DNA from: an uncultured Collinsella sp.
Lineage (GTDB): Bacteria > Actinomycetota > Coriobacteriia > Coriobacteriales > Coriobacteriaceae
Direction: 5' to 3'
Length of the DNA stretch: 31,181 nt
NCBI GenBank assembly: GCA_900549135.1
Contig: URNI01000010.1
Location: 1-31,181, forward strand
Under the pieces are notes generated by a model. The model made no database searches and was not told the DNA's origin. It saw only the letters and a list, made by a program, of their open reading frames with translations. Shown in pieces: positions 29,539-31,181 of this stretch (positions within the stretch are counted from its first letter, which is position 1; each line of letters starts with the position of its first letter). A program made the translations under genes and the position numbers.

Positions 29539-30771
29539 ATGCGCCAGTTCGATTACACCACAGTCCCAGCGGAACTCGAAGCAACTCCAATCACCAACCT
29601 CCTCCTCTCGATACGCGAGCATAAAGGCCGTCAGCTTGCTCTGAGTCAAGTCAAACCCGAGCTTCTATCGTCCCTAATGGAGGAGGCTAAAATCCAAAGC
29701 ACCCGATCCTCCAACGGACTTGAAGGAATTGTTACCACCCAAAAAAGACTCAAAGCGATCATGGCGTATTCCGCCAAGCCAAGCTCCCGCGCAGAGGAAG
29801 AAATCGCTGGATACCGAGATGTGCTGTCGCTTATTCACGAGCAACACGATTCCATTCCCGTAACGCCATCGGTCATTCTGCAGTTGCATCGTGACCTCAT
29901 GGTACACACAGCAATCTCGTATGGGGGCCATTGGAAAGATAGCGATAACGAAATCATCTCCATCGACGATCAAGGCAATCGATTTGTGCGCTTTAGGCCG
30001 CCTTCGGCCCTAGCAACCCCCGGACTTATCGAAGAAGCCTGTCGGTCCCTCAACGACGCCTTATCTCGTCAAGTTTGCGACCCCCTCCTTATATCATTCC
30101 GCTTCATCTTCGATTTTGTCAGCATTCATCCCTTCAACGATGGCAATGGCAGGATGAGCCGGCTCCTTACAACGCTGCTACTCGAAAAGACTGGATACGA
30201 CGTTGCGCGTTACATCAGCATCGAACGACTTATTGAAGACAACAAGGCGCTCTACTACAACGCCCTCGCTGCAAGCTCCGCTGGATGGAATGAAAATCAA
30301 AACACCGAAGCACCCTTTATCCGTTTCATGCTCGGAACAACCCTGGCCGCCTACCGACAGCTCGAGCAGCGTACCTTAATTGAATCAAGCACTCGTCCCA
30401 TGTCGAAGCAAGCGCGCATCGCCGTTCTATTTCAACAGAGACCCGGTGTCATTAAGAAATCCGACATCCGATCCAACTGCCCCGATATCAGCGAGGTTAC
30501 CGTTAAACGAACCCTCGGTCAGCTTGTTAGTTGCAGCGCAATCGAAAAAACAGGAGCGGGTCGTTCGACGGGCTACATACTCAAAGACGTCCATGCTCTA
30601 GAACTATTCTTGCAATCCACATTACCCGATAGCGAGGCCGCAATAACAAAAGAGGCTCCAAAGGATAAGCTCCTTGAACGTGTAAACCACGCCGAGGATG
30701 AAAGCAGAGAGGGGCTCTATGAAGACTACGATTCATTCTCAATGGACATAAAGACGAAATACGGAGTCTAG
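29539..30771 (+). CDS. Fic-domain protein with N-terminal inhibitory motif
   Basis: This 410-residue Fic protein belongs to a family whose members usually transfer AMP or another nucleotide to Ser, Thr or Tyr of a target protein. The catalytic motif is complete: HPFNDGNGRMSR, with His197, Asp201 and Arg205/Arg208. The N-terminal segment SNGLEG (Ser58 to Gly63) fits the [S/T]xxxE[G/N] self-inhibitory helix of class II Fic proteins, so activity is probably held back until released. The C-terminal third (about 280-350) looks like a winged helix-turn-helix, which could bind the palindrome just upstream. GAAGGGAG lies 4 nt before the ATG. The gene is visibly richer in A and T and in rare-looking codons than its neighbours and lies next to a transposase, suggesting acquisition by transfer. 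Its target is unknown. Confidence 0.92.
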   Translation: MRQFDYTTVPAELEATPITNLLLSIREHKGRQLALSQVKPELLSSLMEEAKIQSTRSSNGLEGIVTTQKRLKAIMAYSAKPSSRAEEEIAGYRDVLSLIHEQHDSIPVTPSVILQLHRDLMVHTAISYGGHWKDSDNEIISIDDQGNRFVRFRPPSALATPGLIEEACRSLNDALSRQVCDPLLISFRFIFDFVSIHPFNDGNGRMSRLLTTLLLEKTGYDVARYISIERLIEDNKALYYNALAASSAGWNENQNTEAPFIRFMLGTTLAAYRQLEQRTLIESSTRPMSKQARIAVLFQQRPGVIKKSDIRSNCPDISEVTVKRTLGQLVSCSAIEKTGAGRSTGYILKDVHALELFLQSTLPDSEAAITKEAPKDKLLERVNHAEDESREGLYEDYDSFSMDIKTKYGV

Positions 30772-30966
30772 TCATATCTCAGAATAGCCTCATCCTTGTT
30801 GCCCAAAGTCATTTACGCGTCATTTTAAAGCGGTACCCCTGCGCCGGCAGGGGGGGGTGTTCCTATAGTTTTGTCAACTGGGAAATGCTCTCCGTGCGAC
30901 CGAATCGCGGCATGCTGACGCCAAGCCATTAGGCCGGTGGGCTTCAGTCTGCTCGGTGCGTTTCGG
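30772..30966. other. Non-coding gap beside the transposase
   Basis: No gene is seen. CCCCTGC and GCAGGGG near 30836-30853 form a short hairpin, and a run of eight Gs follows. This may include the right end of the IS110-type element, where some relatives carry non-coding guide RNA, but I cannot fix the element boundary. Confidence 0.35.
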
Positions 30967-31181
30967 CTAGGCTGCGTAAGGCACCCTGTCTCGCATGACC
31001 GCGTAGATGACCTTCAGTCTCTTTCGCGCCAGCGCCTTGAGCGCCTTGCCGTGCGACATGCCCCGCTCCCGGCACCTGGTGTAGTAGTCGCCCCATCTCC
31101 CCTCTGTCCGGGTAAGGCAGTTACATGAGAATATGAGCAGGTTCTTCAGCCTCTTGTTGCCTTGGCGCGATGCCGTCACCG
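30967..31181 (-). CDS. IS110-family transposase, C-terminal fragment cut by window edge
   Basis: This is the last 70-odd residues of a DEDD-type recombinase of the IS110/IS116/IS902 group, which moves circular IS elements. The visible part reads GNKRLKNLLIFSCNCL and, near the end, GKALKALARKRLKVIYAVMR, matching the conserved C-terminal transposase_20 region (GNxxLRxxL... ALARKxxxxxxxML). The frame stays open to the right window edge, so the true start and the catalytic N-terminal part lie outside. Whether the whole gene is intact cannot be judged. Confidence 0.82.
   Translation of the reverse strand, partial: VTASRQGNKRLKNLLIFSCNCLTRTEGRWGDYYTRCRERGMSHGKALKALARKRLKVIYAVMRDRVPYAA

Overview
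The window is a high-GC bacterial chromosome segment. Its dense gene packing, lactose-type PTS permeases, 6-phospho-beta-glycosidases and LacI regulators in divergent pairs fit a gut Coriobacteriia genome such as Collinsella. That placement is inferred from protein resemblance and gene content; no search was run. Most of the window (about 1.5-29.2 kb) is one large galactose, lactose and beta-glycoside utilisation locus. The left edge holds a DNA-repair gene and the right edge a Fic gene plus the end of an IS110-type transposase.

Layout. 1-0.8 kb: 3' part of a NUDIX-Vsr fusion. 0.8-1.5 kb: mostly empty, with a doubtful small gene and a large nested inverted repeat. 1.5-3.5 kb: class II ketose-bisphosphate aldolase divergent from a DeoR-type regulator. 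3.5-4.7 kb: flavodiiron protein. 4.8-9.1 kb: a LacI regulator divergent from galK-galT (Leloir pathway). 9.4-12.4 kb, minus strand: lacA, lacB, a LacX-like mutarotase and lacC (tagatose-6-phosphate pathway). 12.7-13.7 kb: an unknown membrane protein. 14.0-14.3 kb: lacF (PTS IIA). 14.5-19.2 kb: LacI | lacE-lacG. 19.4-24.2 kb: LacI | GH1-EIICB. 24.6-29.2 kb: LacI | EIICB-GH1. 29.5-30.8 kb: Fic protein. 30.97 kb to the end: transposase fragment.

How it works together (inference). Three EIICB permeases import and phosphorylate lactose-like beta-glycosides, with the single visible IIA (lacF) as their likely phosphate donor. The three GH1 enzymes split the phosphorylated sugars. Galactose-6-phosphate then passes through LacAB, LacC and an aldolase (probably the class II enzyme at 1.5-2.3 kb) to triose phosphates. 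Free galactose goes through GalK and GalT.

Regulation is the most striking part. Each of the four LacI genes sits beside two or three operators with the frame GT-NNN-CAT around a central ACGT. The NNN triplet differs between modules, as do the two specificity residues of the matching recognition helix. Five promoters also carry a tandem 11-mer (ACCGnTYnCSG-like) at exactly 21 bp spacing, and a sixth has a single copy. A separate motif, CAATATCGAACA, links the aldolase/DeoR, lacF and second-GH1 promoters. Eight copies of a palindromic repeat about 65 bp long lie in three gene-poor gaps at a steady pitch of about 80 bp.
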